A stretch of 51,162 nucleotides of DNA from an uncultured bacterium (GTDB taxonomy: Bacteria > Verrucomicrobiota > Lentisphaeria > Victivallales > UBA1829), in NCBI GenBank assembly GCA_902802585.1, contig CADCMR010000020.1, positions 1-51,162 of the forward strand, in the 5' to 3' direction. Under the pieces are notes generated by a model. It was not told where the DNA came from. It made no database searches and saw only the letters and a program-made list of their open reading frames with translations. Every line of letters starts with the position of its first letter. Position 1 is the stretch's first letter. Positions 16,615-28,618 of the stretch are shown here, one piece after another. Made by a program: the position numbers and the translations under genes.

Positions 16615-16643
16615 ATTATACCCCGAAAAAAGGAAAAAGAAAA
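16615..16643 (-). promoter_or_regulatory. Promoter and long 5' leader of the csp gene
   Basis: Minus strand: a perfect TATAAT (16615-16620) with a weak TTTTCT -35 (16638-16643), 17-bp spacer. Transcription from about 16608 would give a GC-rich untranslated leader of about 145 bases before ATG 16461. Long structured leaders of this size are characteristic of cold-regulated csp messengers; regulation here is inferred. Upstream of it (16626-16680) is a purine-rich, A/G-biased tract. Confidence 0.55.
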
Positions 16644-16733
16644 GAGGCGGAAAAGGAAAAAAGGAAAAAAATTGTTAAATATCTTAAAAAATGCCGAAAA
16701 AGATGCGTTAGCTAACTCTGCTTTGCTGTATTT

Positions 16734-16979
16734 CTAAAGAATAATCGTGTACTTCCGTCTTGATTCCGCTTCCATGCGAGGAATCAAGCGTCCGTCTGCG
16801 CCAGAAACCTGTTTTTCAACACGATTATCACGCGGATCAAGTGGAATTGAATGCTTCCGGACCACGGAACTGTTGTTTTTGTTGGAAAGACTTTCGTAAA
16901 TGCGAAGGATAAACGCGGACAATTCTGCGGAGAGAAAGATGCTGTCATCTTCCTGTGGATGTACTATTTTGTAAACCAG
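16734..16979 (-). other. Coding-like remnant downstream of the SNF2 gene
   Basis: A minus-strand frame stays open from the SNF2 stop region to TAA at 16734-16736. It reads VYKIVHPQEDDSIFLSAE, then LSAFILRIYESLSNKNNSS and, near the end, RRKYTIIL. It has no ATG; TTG 16922 is the only plausible start. Composition is AT-richer than the neighbours. It could be a decayed gene, a very small unknown gene, or chance. I do not recognise the protein. Confidence 0.25.
16741..16828. repeat. Nested inverted repeats
   Basis: An outer pair ATAATCGTGT (16741-16750) / ACACGATTAT (16819-16828) encloses an inner pair CTTGATTCC (16759-16767) / GGAATCAAG (16780-16788). Both are perfect. Such nesting suggests a folded RNA or a mobile-element remnant, and it lies inside the coding-like remnant. 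A 10-bp palindrome GTTAGCTAAC sits nearby at 16707-16716. Otherwise 16644-17004 shows no gene. Confidence 0.6.
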
Positions 16980-17004
16980 GCGGGCGCCGGCAGCCGGTCC
17001 GCGA

Positions 17005-20000
17005 TCAGCGACCGAGCAGGAACTTCACATCGTCGATGCTCAGCGAGGACAGCGCCTCGGTCGACTCCTCGACCAGGTCGTTGAACAGCGCGCGTTTTCG
17101 TTCGTGGAGCGCGAGGATGCGTTCCTCGATGGAGTCGCGGACGACCAGGCGGATGATGTTCACGCTTCGCGTCTGCCCGATGCGGTGCGTCCGGTCTGCG
17201 GCCTGGTCCTCGACGGCGGGGTTCCACCACGGGTCGAAGATGATGACGGTGTCGGCGGACGTGAGGTTGATGCCGACGCCGCCGGCTTTCAGGCTGAGCA
17301 GGAAAACGCGGACGTCCGGATCGGAATTGAACCTGTCGATGCGTTCGGCGCGGTCGTGCGTGGAGCCGTCGAGATATTCATATTCGATCTTCTGTTCATC
17401 CAGACCGCGGCGGATGATGGAGAGCATGGAGGTGAACTGGCTGAAGAGGAGGACCTTGTGCCCGGAGTCGAGCGTTTCCAGCAGCAGTTCGTTGAGCAGC
17501 TCGAGTTTTGCCGAGGAGATTCCCGCGCCTTCGCCGCCGGGAAGGAGTTCCGGCGCGCAGCAGACCTGGCGCATCCGCATGATGGATGCGAGCAGATGGA
17601 TGTGTGTGATGGAGCGGTCGCCGGAGTCGAGTTCGCTGAACTGCCTGTACTGCTCGTCCGCGCGTTTTTCGAGCGTCCGGTAGAGTTCCCGTTGCGGCTT
17701 CTCCATGTCGCAGAAAACCAGCTGTTCCTGTTTTGGCGGGAGTTCGAGGCAGACGTCCGCCTTGCGGCGGCGGAGCATGAAGGGCGCGATGCGGCGGACG
17801 AGTTCGCGTTTCAGCTCGGCGCTTGCGGCGATTTCCGAGTATTTCTCGCGGAAAGAATTGAGCGAGCCGAGGAGACCTGGGTGGAGGAAGTCGAACATGC
17901 TCCAGAGGTCTTCCGCGGAGTTTTCGAGCGGGGTGCCCGTGAGGATGATCCGGCTGGCGGACGGAATGGATTTGCAGGAGCGTGCGTTGAGGCTGAGCGG
18001 GTTCTTGATGTGCTGCGCCTCGTCCAGGACCAGCGTGGACCACTGGACGGCGGCGATCTGCCTGATATCGCGCCGCACGAGCGCGTACGAGGTGATGACG
18101 ATTTCGCGCGTGACGGCTTTCTTCCAGAGCGCGCCGCGGTTCGGTCCGTTCACGACGAGCGTGCGGAAACGCGGCAGGAACCGTTTGATCTCGGCGGCCC
18201 AGTTCCCGACCAGCGTGGTGGGGCAGACGACCAGCGCGGGGAGGCGTTTCTGGGGAGCGACGGCGAGGAACGCGAGGACCTGGACGGTCTTGCCGAGGCC
18301 CATTTCGTCCGCGAGGATGAGGTTGCAACCGCGCGCGGACATGCCGTCGAGCCAAGCCACGCCGGTCTTCTGGTATTCGCGGAGCTGTCCATGGAAGATT
18401 TCCGGATCAAGCGCGGGGCGTTCCGCCGAAGCCAGCACGCTGTCGTAGTCCAGCTTCAGTCGCAGGAAATCGGTCGGCACGGCTCCGGGCAGTTCCGACG
18501 CCACGTCCGCCCAGTAATACGCCGCGTGGCGCGGGATGCGGATGATCTCGGCGTCGGGATCGTCGTCCGTGCCGGGCAGATATGTGACGACCGGCTGAAG
18601 CGAGGCCGCAAGGCGGCGCAGGGCGTCCGGAATCCGCACGAAATGCCTGTTGAGCACGGCGGGCGGAAGGTATTGCTCTCCCCTCGAAGCGGCGGCGGCG
18701 AGATCGTTCCATCGGACCGCCATGCCGCCTGCGCTCAGTCGCACGCCGAGCTCGAACCAGTCCGGTCCGGACCCGCGGAGCGTCGTCCGGAGCGCCAGCC
18801 GGGAGTTTTCGCCGACGAGCGAGGCAAGCCCGGCGTTCAGGAGAAATTCGCGACCTTCGCGTTCCCAGCGCGGGATTACTTCCTCGATGAACATGCCGAC
18901 CGCCTCGCGGTCGCCCAGCCGGTACACGGACGACGGACCGGATGCGGAGCGTTTCGTGCGGTGCGAGAACCCGAAGTGGATCAGCTCCTCGTGGCGGAGT
19001 TCCTCCTCGCGCGTGTTGCGGAGCCAGAACATGGCGGCGGGACCGCTTGCACCGAATCGCGTGGCGTCGGTCGCGCAGAGCTGGTTTCCATAGTTGAACA
19101 TCATGGTGAGCTCCAGCGTGCCGTCGTCGAGGAACCGCCCGTCGTAGACCGTGCGGAATTTTCGTTCGCGCACCTTCACGCCGGTGGACGGCAGGATGCG
19201 GATGGGCAGGTCCTTCGCCGCAAGCAGGAGTTTCGCCGCCTCGTCGTCGCACGGCTGGATGGTCGTGCGCAGGAAATTCCGTATCCACGACACGTCGTTC
19301 CGGGCGGGCAGCCACCAGTATTCGCCGAGCATACCGACCCAGCAGCCGCTTCGTCCGGCGATGACTTTCACGTCCTTCAGGGGCAGGGGCGAACCTTTGA
19401 CCAGAATGGCGGAGCGGAGCAGGCACCCGGTGCGGAGTTTTTCCAGCAGGAGCACGGGCACAGCCTGTTCCGGATGGACGATGATCCTCTGGTCCTTGTG
19501 CACAAAATGCGTGAAGCCGGGCAGGCAGTGGAAAAACTCGGTGCATTGTTCCGCCGTGAGCAGAAGCGTCTGATGTTCGATCTGTTCGGAGTTGTTCGCG
19601 AGGAACCGGATGATCTGGCGGTCCTGCTGCGGAAACATCTCAAGCCGGAGCGAGGCGGTCGACTTGTCGAAATGGAGTTGGCGCAGGTTTGTCTGGTTTC
19701 CCGCATAGACGCGCGTCCCGGAAACCAGGTTCACATGAAGGCGCACGTTCTCCCATTTGCTCGGGGCGTGCGGGAATTCGTCTTCGGTCCGGATCTCGAC
19801 GTGCGCGGGATGTTCCCCAAGAAGCTCGGTCAGGAGTTCGGGTATCCCGACGAACCGCAGACCGGCGAACTGCGCCGGCAGGTCCGGCAGGCGCGGTTCC
19901 TCGTGCTTCTTGATCGTATATTTGGCATGGTACAGGGCGGCGGCCATCGAATGCGGACAGAATCCGGGGAACTGGCCGCGGCACGTGCATGTGCCGGAGA

Positions 20001-20193
20001 ACGGACCGTTCGGGAACCCGCGGATTTCCGCGTGCGACACGTTGCCGTTCGCGTCGCGGCAGACGGCACGGAGGACCCCGCGTTCGATCTCGTGGCAGCA
20101 GAGCAGACCTCCGCCGTGCAGGATCTGCTTCGCCTTTTTAAACACCTCTTTGGAACTTGCCGCGATTAATCTCGCTTCGAAACTTTCACCCAT
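17005..20193 (-). CDS. SWIM zinc-finger SNF2-family DNA helicase/translocase
   Basis: A predicted 1062-residue SF2 ATPase. The SWIM zinc motif C-x-C...C-x-H (CTCRGQFPGFCPH) is near residues 62-80. A middle region of about 500 residues is typical of bacterial SNF2 proteins. The ATPase core has ILADEMGLGKTVQ (Walker A, about 628-640), LVLDEAQHIKNP (motif II, DEAQ), LTGTPLENSAEDLWSM (III), then the second RecA lobe LLFSQFTSM, LDGSTHDRAERI, LSLKAGGVGINLTSADTV and RTHRIGQTRSV. Family members translocate on DNA and remodel nucleoprotein; the cellular target is unknown. The start is 20193, not the longer frame at 20301, because AGGATGG precedes it and the promoter lies between. Confidence 0.92.
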   Translation of the reverse strand: MGESFEARLIAASSKEVFKKAKQILHGGGLLCCHEIERGVLRAVCRDANGNVSHAEIRGFPNGPFSGTCTCRGQFPGFCPHSMAAALYHAKYTIKKHEEPRLPDLPAQFAGLRFVGIPELLTELLGEHPAHVEIRTEDEFPHAPSKWENVRLHVNLVSGTRVYAGNQTNLRQLHFDKSTASLRLEMFPQQDRQIIRFLANNSEQIEHQTLLLTAEQCTEFFHCLPGFTHFVHKDQRIIVHPEQAVPVLLLEKLRTGCLLRSAILVKGSPLPLKDVKVIAGRSGCWVGMLGEYWWLPARNDVSWIRNFLRTTIQPCDDEAAKLLLAAKDLPIRILPSTGVKVRERKFRTVYDGRFLDDGTLELTMMFNYGNQLCATDATRFGASGPAAMFWLRNTREEELRHEELIHFGFSHRTKRSASGPSSVYRLGDREAVGMFIEEVIPRWEREGREFLLNAGLASLVGENSRLALRTTLRGSGPDWFELGVRLSAGGMAVRWNDLAAAASRGEQYLPPAVLNRHFVRIPDALRRLAASLQPVVTYLPGTDDDPDAEIIRIPRHAAYYWADVASELPGAVPTDFLRLKLDYDSVLASAERPALDPEIFHGQLREYQKTGVAWLDGMSARGCNLILADEMGLGKTVQVLAFLAVAPQKRLPALVVCPTTLVGNWAAEIKRFLPRFRTLVVNGPNRGALWKKAVTREIVITSYALVRRDIRQIAAVQWSTLVLDEAQHIKNPLSLNARSCKSIPSASRIILTGTPLENSAEDLWSMFDFLHPGLLGSLNSFREKYSEIAASAELKRELVRRIAPFMLRRRKADVCLELPPKQEQLVFCDMEKPQRELYRTLEKRADEQYRQFSELDSGDRSITHIHLLASIMRMRQVCCAPELLPGGEGAGISSAKLELLNELLLETLDSGHKVLLFSQFTSMLSIIRRGLDEQKIEYEYLDGSTHDRAERIDRFNSDPDVRVFLLSLKAGGVGINLTSADTVIIFDPWWNPAVEDQAADRTHRIGQTRSVNIIRLVVRDSIEERILALHERKRALFNDLVEESTEALSSLSIDDVKFLLGR

Positions 20194-20232
20194 TTGAATC
20201 CATCCTGATTTTTTTCTGAGAAACGAACCAAT

Positions 20233-20261
20233 AATATACCATATTCCCTTGGAAAAAGCAA
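20233..20261 (-). promoter_or_regulatory. Promoter of the SNF2 helicase gene
   Basis: Minus strand: TTGCTT (20256-20261), 17-bp spacer, TATATT (20233-20238). It lies about 40 bases upstream of ATG 20193 and inside the longer alternative frame, which it therefore excludes. Confidence 0.65.
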
Positions 20262-20332
20262 TGATAAACAGTTGTTTTTTCTGAAAAACCATCGCCCCCA
20301 ATTCATTTTTTCGCCTTTTTTCGCATTTCCGC

Positions 20333-20360
20333 TTGACTTTCCGGCAAAAAGGTCTATATT
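20333..20360 (+). promoter_or_regulatory. Promoter of the tRNA-Lys gene
   Basis: TTGACT (20333-20338), a 16-bp spacer containing TTCCGG, and TATATT (20355-20360), 21 bases before the tRNA. Confidence 0.7.
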
Positions 20361-20381
20361 AAATACATACTTAATTTTTGT

Positions 20382-20458
20382 GCGCCCTTAGCTCAGCCGG
20401 CTAGAGCAAATGACTCTTAATCATTGGGTCCGGGGTTCGAATCCCCGAGGGCGTACCA
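20382..20458 (+). tRNA. tRNA-Lys (anticodon CTT)
   Basis: A full cloverleaf with encoded CCA, 77 nt. Acceptor GCGCCCT pairs with AGGGCGT (first pair G-U). D-stem GCTC/GAGC, anticodon stem AATGA/TCATT, loop CTCTTAA with anticodon CTT at 20416-20418, T-arm CGGGG-TTCGAAT-CCCCG, discriminator A, CCA at 20456-20458. It reads AAG codons. A T-rich stretch (20459-20466 and on) directly follows and probably terminates it. Confidence 0.96.
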
Positions 20459-20539
20459 TTTTTTTTGCTTTTTTTCCGGAGAAACGACCGGATTTTGAGC
20501 TTGGAGGCGAATCCGGAAACCAACCTGCGAGGTGACGCC

Positions 20540-21268
20540 GTGAACATTCTGGAAGCTTCATGCATGGGCGTGGGCCTCGCCATGGATGCGCTCGCCGTCT
20601 CCATCGCGCTCGGCGCCGTCGGCTGGTCCTGCCCGAAAGCGCAGTCCGTGCCGGACGATTCCCCCGATGCGTCCGCAAAACGCCCGTGGTTCCGCCGTCT
20701 CCCGTTCCTCAGCCCGACGCCCGCCGCTCCGGTCTGCGCCGTCTGCCATGCGCGCGGCTCGTATTCGTGCGGATGCAAGCGGAATCCCGGAGTCGAGACT
20801 TTGACCTGGGACAAGATCATGCTGGTCGCGGCGTCGTTCGGATTGTTTCAGGCGCTGATGCCGACGCTTGGCTGGTTTGCGAGCGGACTGTGCGGCGGAA
20901 TCGTGCAGAAACTCGGACGGATCGCCGCCGGGCTGCTGCTGATGTTCGTGGCGGCGCAAATGCTCCGGGAAGGCTTCTCCAAGGAGGAAGATCCGGCGAA
21001 GAAAGTCGGCGTGTGCTCGCTTCGCCGCCTGACCGTGCTGTCGTTCGCCACGAGCATCGACGCGCTGCTGGTCGGCGTCTCCTATACCTGCCTCGGACGC
21101 ACGGACATCGCCGGCGACGTGCTGGTGATCGGCATGGTCACGGCGCTCATCTCCGCGGCGGGCTGTATATCCGGGCGCGTGTTCGGCAACCGCTTCGGCA
21201 ACCGGAGTTCGATCCTGGGCGGCGCCGTGCTGCTCGGCATCGCGGTGAAAATCATGTTTCTCGGGTGA
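20540..21268 (+). CDS. mntP: MntP-family Mn(II) efflux pump with a Cys-rich insert
   Basis: A predicted 242-residue inner-membrane protein; MntP is normally about 185-190 residues. The first helix (ASCMGVGLAMDALAVSIALG, conserved Asp16) and the second half (MLVAASFGLFQALMPTLGWF, LLLMFVAAQMLREGF, LSFATSIDALLVGVS, LGGAVLLGIAVKIM) fit the family with its acidic residues. The extra length is one insert of about 60 residues (29-88) after helix 1. It is proline-rich and holds five Cys: C31, then CAVCHARGSYSCGC (C66, C69, C77, C79), a likely metal site. GTG 20540 is chosen because GAGGTGA precedes it. It lies just downstream of the tRNA, with no recognisable Mn riboswitch. Confidence 0.85.
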   Translation: MNILEASCMGVGLAMDALAVSIALGAVGWSCPKAQSVPDDSPDASAKRPWFRRLPFLSPTPAAPVCAVCHARGSYSCGCKRNPGVETLTWDKIMLVAASFGLFQALMPTLGWFASGLCGGIVQKLGRIAAGLLLMFVAAQMLREGFSKEEDPAKKVGVCSLRRLTVLSFATSIDALLVGVSYTCLGRTDIAGDVLVIGMVTALISAAGCISGRVFGNRFGNRSSILGGAVLLGIAVKIMFLG

Positions 21269-21289
21269 TTCCCGGAAGGAGTTTCAGAT

Positions 21290-22066
21290 ATGACAGAGAA
21301 AAAGAAAAGCGTATTCGGACCGATCATATCCCGCAGGCTTGGCGTCTCGCTCGGCGTCGACCTCCTGCCGTTCAAGACCTGCTCGCTGGACTGCGTCTAC
21401 TGCGAATGCGGCGCGACCACAAACCTGACCATGGAGCGCGGCGATTTCTACCCAGTGGAACGTGTCCTCGCCGAGCTCGACGCATTTTTCGAAAAACATG
21501 AGAAGATCGACTACGTGACGTTCTCCGGCGTCGGCGAGCCCACGCTTCACACCGGCATCGGGCGGATCATCCGCTCCGTGAAAACGAAGCGCCCCGAGGT
21601 CAGAATCTGCCTCATCACGAACGCCACGCTGCTCGGCGACCCCGGCTTGCAGAAGGAACTCGAAGGGATCGATCTCATCATGCCCTCGCTGGACGCCTCG
21701 TGCGAGGAGGAGTTCTTGCGCGTGAACCGTCCGGCGCCCGGCGTGACCTTCGACGGCCTCATGGCGGCGCTGAAGTCGTTCCGCGCAGTCAACAAGGTGG
21801 AAATGTGGCTGGAAGTCTTCATCGTGCCCGGCGTCAACGATTCCCCCGCCTCGCTCGAACGCTTCGTGAAATGCCTGCGCGAAATCTCGCCCGACCAGGT
21901 GCAGGTCAATTCGCTCGACCGCCCCGGCACCGAGGACTGGATCGAAATCCCCTCGCGGGAGCGCCTGGATGAGATCAAGACCGTCTTCGAGGCGTGCGGA
22001 CGCCCGGTCACAGTCATTTCCCGCAAGCAGCCCGCCCCCGCCGTCCAGCCGCGCGGCGCGAACTGA
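21290..22066 (+). CDS. TYW1-like (COG0731) radical SAM protein
   Basis: A predicted 258-residue radical SAM enzyme. The cluster motif is C31-x3-C35-x2-C38 (CSLDCVYC), preceded by the family signature VFGPIISRRLGVSLGVDLLP. SAM-barrel strands follow: YVTFSGVGEPTLH (GGE-like), ICLITNATLL and EMWLEVFIVPGVNDS. The best match in memory is the bacterial branch related to wyosine synthase TYW1, but bacteria lack wyosine and the substrate of this branch is not known to me. AAGGAG 8 bases upstream. It follows mntP by 21 bases, so the two are probably co-transcribed. Confidence 0.85.
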   Translation: MTEKKKSVFGPIISRRLGVSLGVDLLPFKTCSLDCVYCECGATTNLTMERGDFYPVERVLAELDAFFEKHEKIDYVTFSGVGEPTLHTGIGRIIRSVKTKRPEVRICLITNATLLGDPGLQKELEGIDLIMPSLDASCEEEFLRVNRPAPGVTFDGLMAALKSFRAVNKVEMWLEVFIVPGVNDSPASLERFVKCLREISPDQVQVNSLDRPGTEDWIEIPSRERLDEIKTVFEACGRPVTVISRKQPAPAVQPRGAN

Positions 22067-22103
22067 AGCGCCGACATTCCGCCGGAAAAAGCAAGCCGAC
22101 GGA

Positions 22104-23735
22104 CTACTCGTCTTCCTTGTAAAGGATGCGTCCTTCCATCATGTAGCGCGGCTTGAGTTCGAACTCCGGCGAAAGGAAGTTTTCGCCCGCCGGATAGCTC
22201 CGCGAAGAAACGCCGAAAACGGAGAGGATGCCTTCCGCGGCGCGGTCCAGCTGGATCGGCTTGTCCACGGCGGCTTCGGCGGCGGCGATCCGCTCCGGAT
22301 ACGCCTCGCGGAATTCGGGCGAGAACCAGAACAGGAACGGGACCTCGTAGGAGTCGCGTTTCTCCGCGTCGCGGTAGTTCTGGAGGAAGCTCGTCTCGAC
22401 GTTCTCGCCATGGTCGGAGAAATAGAACAGCATGTTTTTTCCGCCTGCCTCCCTCAGCAGCCCGATGATGTCGCCGAGCACGTGGTCCGTGTAGCGGATG
22501 GTGTTGTCGTAGGTGTTGATGTTCTCCTGGAACAGCGGATTGATCTCCTGGCCTGAGAATTCCGGTTTCTGTTCCGCGAAATGGTTGAACTCCTCGGGAT
22601 AGCGGTTCCGGTAGGTGATGTGGCTGCCCATGATGTGGAGGATGATCAGCGTGGGATCCCCGCGGTTCGCGAGGGCGTCGCGGACGTCGTCGACCAGGCA
22701 GGCGTCGAACTCGTTTTCGTGGTACTTCGGATGCCACGGCACGAAGAGCGCGGAAACGGAATTCTCGCCGAAATTCTCCTGCGTGGAGTAGGCGTGGATG
22801 TGGTAGCCCGCGCGGTCGAGCACGGACATGATCGTGGCGCGCGGATGCATCTGGTCGTGGAGCGTCTTGAACGTCAGCATGTAGTACAGGGAAAAATTCG
22901 TGACCGGCATCGCGGAGATCACGTTCCGGAACACGACGAGCTCGTCTCTGTTCTTCTCCAGTTCGGGCGTCGTGTCGCGACCGTACCCGTAAAGGGACAG
23001 GTGGGAACGGACGGCGCTTTCGCCGATTACGATCACCGCCACGTCCGCCGGACCCTCGCAGGTCAGGTCCTGCGGAATCTGCGGATATTCGATGCACTCG
23101 TGCAGGATATCCATTTGCCTGTCGGAATCCGCCAGTTCGTTGGGGAGGAGCGCAAACCAGGCGGCGGAATCGCGCAGCACGGGATCGGGGCGGATCCAGG
23201 AGTAGTAGGTGTAAATCCATGCGATCGGCAGTACGCAGAGACCCGCGAAGACGGAGGAAAGCTTTCTGTTCAAGAGCGGCTTCACGCCGAATCCGAAATA
23301 CCGGACGATCAGCAGCCCCGCCACGGTGGCGAGCACGTAATACACCATGGAGAGGGAAACGATCTCGCGGAGCATGAACTCGCGCGATTCACGCCAGGAG
23401 GTCGTGGAAAGCAGGTTCAACGTGCCCGCGTGGAACGGCATGTGGAACCGCAGGACCACGTATCCGCAGACGAAAAAGCCGAGCGCCGCCAGGAACATCA
23501 GCACGGTCGCATACACCCGGAACCACCGTCCGCGCAACAGGAACAACGGTGCGAACGGGAAAACATATCCGGCAAGCGCGGAAAGCACTGTGGTCCATTC
23601 CAGCGGGACCTGGTCGCGATGCACGAAGATGCGCGGCAGATAATCCGGACCGGCAATCAGGACCAAGTACACGACCAGGTAAAACCAGATGTTTCCGGCC
23701 ATGTCTTCCATGCGTTTTTTCAAATTGTTTTCCAT
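22104..23735 (-). CDS. Phosphoethanolamine transferase-like membrane sulfatase-fold enzyme
   Basis: A predicted 543-residue inner-membrane enzyme. Four or five transmembrane helices occupy about residues 13-185, followed by a periplasmic alkaline-phosphatase/sulfatase-fold domain. Active-site features: IGESAVRSHLSLYGYGRDTTP with Ser240 at the nucleophile position (Thr in EptA, Ser in CptA/EptC-type alignments), MGSHITYRNRYP, and YFSDHGENV for metal binding. The family moves phosphoethanolamine from phosphatidylethanolamine to lipid A, LPS core or glycans. Its neighbour to the left converges on it with a 37-base gap. CptA/EptC-like is the better fit from GES...SLYGYGR. Confidence 0.88.
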   Translation of the reverse strand: MENNLKKRMEDMAGNIWFYLVVYLVLIAGPDYLPRIFVHRDQVPLEWTTVLSALAGYVFPFAPLFLLRGRWFRVYATVLMFLAALGFFVCGYVVLRFHMPFHAGTLNLLSTTSWRESREFMLREIVSLSMVYYVLATVAGLLIVRYFGFGVKPLLNRKLSSVFAGLCVLPIAWIYTYYSWIRPDPVLRDSAAWFALLPNELADSDRQMDILHECIEYPQIPQDLTCEGPADVAVIVIGESAVRSHLSLYGYGRDTTPELEKNRDELVVFRNVISAMPVTNFSLYYMLTFKTLHDQMHPRATIMSVLDRAGYHIHAYSTQENFGENSVSALFVPWHPKYHENEFDACLVDDVRDALANRGDPTLIILHIMGSHITYRNRYPEEFNHFAEQKPEFSGQEINPLFQENINTYDNTIRYTDHVLGDIIGLLREAGGKNMLFYFSDHGENVETSFLQNYRDAEKRDSYEVPFLFWFSPEFREAYPERIAAAEAAVDKPIQLDRAAEGILSVFGVSSRSYPAGENFLSPEFELKPRYMMEGRILYKEDE

Positions 23736-23850
23736 TGAGGTCGAGAAATGCCCGATTGATGAGTTCCTGGTTGTGTTTGTCCGGGGGCGGGAAAGCTTCT
23801 TTTCAAAAAACAGCCTAATTTACATCCCCTGCGGTTCGGATTAAATATTT

Positions 23851-23879
23851 AATATAGCACAAAAAAATGAAAAAATCAA
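23851..23879 (-). promoter_or_regulatory. Promoter of the phosphoethanolamine transferase-like gene
   Basis: Minus strand: TTGATT (23874-23879), 17-bp spacer, TGC then TATATT (23851-23856). The leader to 23735 is about 105 bases. Confidence 0.7.
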
Positions 23880-24068
23880 CCGGTGTTTTTCTGGGGAGCT
23901 CAATTCATGGCGGTTGCGCCTGAACACTGCGGCAGAGCCCTGTATTTTGAAAAGCGTTTACGTCTTCAGTTCTCATCTGATCGGCTGACGCGGCGGGGTG
24001 TCGTGGTTCAGATGCTTTCAAATCACGTCAAATAAGGCAGTTTTTTTAAGAAAACAGGCATTTCCCGC

Positions 24069-24097
24069 TTGCATTCCTTTCCGTTTTACGCTATATT
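24069..24097 (+). promoter_or_regulatory. Promoter of the PEGA-like lipoprotein gene
   Basis: TTGCAT (24069-24074), 17-bp spacer with TTTCCG, and TATATT (24092-24097). Between this and the divergent promoter (23880-24068) I see no gene or clear structure. Confidence 0.7.
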
Positions 24098-24139
24098 TAA
24101 ACGTATTCGCATTTTCATAGTTCCGAAAGGATTTCACAA

Positions 24140-24751
24140 ATGAAATATATGCTTCTTGCTGTGTTTGCCGCATTTGTCCTCGCATTTACCTCCGGTTGCT
24201 CCTTCCTGGCCCGCGGCGAACAGATTATCGCCGTCACGGTCACGCCGAGCGACGCGGCCGTGATTGCAAACGGTGTGGAATATCATCTTCTCTCGCCCAT
24301 GTACATTGAAGTGCCCACCAGGGATGCGCTCCTCATCACGGCGTACAAGCCGGGCTACCGCACCGTTTACTATGCCGCCGACAGCGAACTGAGCTCCACC
24401 GGCAAACTTGATGCGCTCGGCAGCATTTTTATCCTCCCGGCGGCGGGTCTGCTTACAAACGGCGCATGGCGGTTCACCGAAAGCAATATCGTGATCAATC
24501 TCCAGCCGCTCCCGGATCCGGAGGAATCCGCCATCGAACAGGAAGCCACCCAGCGCAAGCGCCAGGATATCGCGCGTGAACTCAACGACCAGGTGATCAA
24601 CCAGAAGGCCATCCCCGTCACGGACGCCGCCGCAAAGACATCCGACATGCGCATGGTGGATCAGGACGGAACAACCGTGGTCAGCCAGGAACCGCTTGAC
24701 AAGAACGCTCCCGCGGATCCGGATGAGATTTCGATTGGGACGAAAGACTGA
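24140..24751 (+). CDS. PEGA-like small lipoprotein
   Basis: A predicted 203-residue lipoprotein. The signal peptide MKYMLLAVFAAFVLAF ends in lipobox TSGC. The mature N-terminal part (VTVTPSDAAVIANGVEYHLLSPMYIEVPTRD, then YKPGYRTVYY) has the spacing of a PEGA-type beta domain, with a hydrophobic stretch SIFILPAAGLLTNG at about residues 94-108. The C-terminal 70 residues are hydrophilic, charged and probably disordered. AAAGGA precedes the ATG. It is single-gene: own promoter, own strong terminator. Function unknown. Confidence 0.75.
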   Translation: MKYMLLAVFAAFVLAFTSGCSFLARGEQIIAVTVTPSDAAVIANGVEYHLLSPMYIEVPTRDALLITAYKPGYRTVYYAADSELSSTGKLDALGSIFILPAAGLLTNGAWRFTESNIVINLQPLPDPEESAIEQEATQRKRQDIARELNDQVINQKAIPVTDAAAKTSDMRMVDQDGTTVVSQEPLDKNAPADPDEISIGTKD

Positions 24752-24796
24752 TTTTCGCGCACCCTTCCCGACGAACAAACGGAACGTTGTTTTCTG

Positions 24797-24834
24797 CGCC
24801 GGAGGCTTCGCGGAGCTTCCGGCGTTTCTTTTGT
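24797..24834 (+). terminator. Intrinsic terminator of the PEGA-like gene
   Basis: CGCCGGAGGCT (24797-24807) pairs with AGCTTCCGGCG (24814-24824), 11 bp with one G-T pair and a 6-nt loop, followed by TTTCTTTTGTTT. Confidence 0.9.
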
Positions 24835-24907
24835 TTCCGGCTTCCCGGTCGCGAATCCGCCCGAATCCGCCGCAAAGTACTACCCCTGAATGCAACGGAG
24901 GCACATG

Positions 24908-28507
<3,600 letters not shown>

Positions 28508-28508
28508 C

Positions 28509-28538
28509 TTGAAAAATAGAAAAAAGACGGCATATTAT
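28509..28538 (+). promoter_or_regulatory. Possible promoter of the methyltransferase/MTHFR gene
   Basis: TTGAAA (28509-28514) just after the metH stop, an 18-bp spacer and TATTAT (28533-28538). The second gene may therefore be transcribed alone as well as by read-through from metH. Confidence 0.45.
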
Positions 28539-28618
28539 TTATTTGAGTTTTTATAAATGAACATAACCGGCGGCGCGCGGAATCCCGCTTTCCCGCCTCA
28601 ATCCAGCGGAAACACCCC

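Noticed and set aside
16741..16828. CRISPR array or insertion sequence
   Set aside because: Only one pair of nested inverted repeats, no repeat-spacer pattern and no transposase. I see none elsewhere in the window.
17104..20169. Open frame of about 1020 codons on the plus strand opposite the SNF2 gene
   Set aside because: It mirrors a certain minus-strand gene with all helicase motifs. Strong G/C third-position bias creates long antisense frames. No family motifs or ribosome site.
20459..20539. Mn-sensing yybP-ykoY riboswitch before mntP
   Set aside because: Only about 80 bases separate the tRNA from the gene and no such fold is evident.
24835..24907. Cobalamin or SAM riboswitch before metH
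   Set aside because: The gap after the previous terminator is about 70 bases, too short, and no motif is seen.
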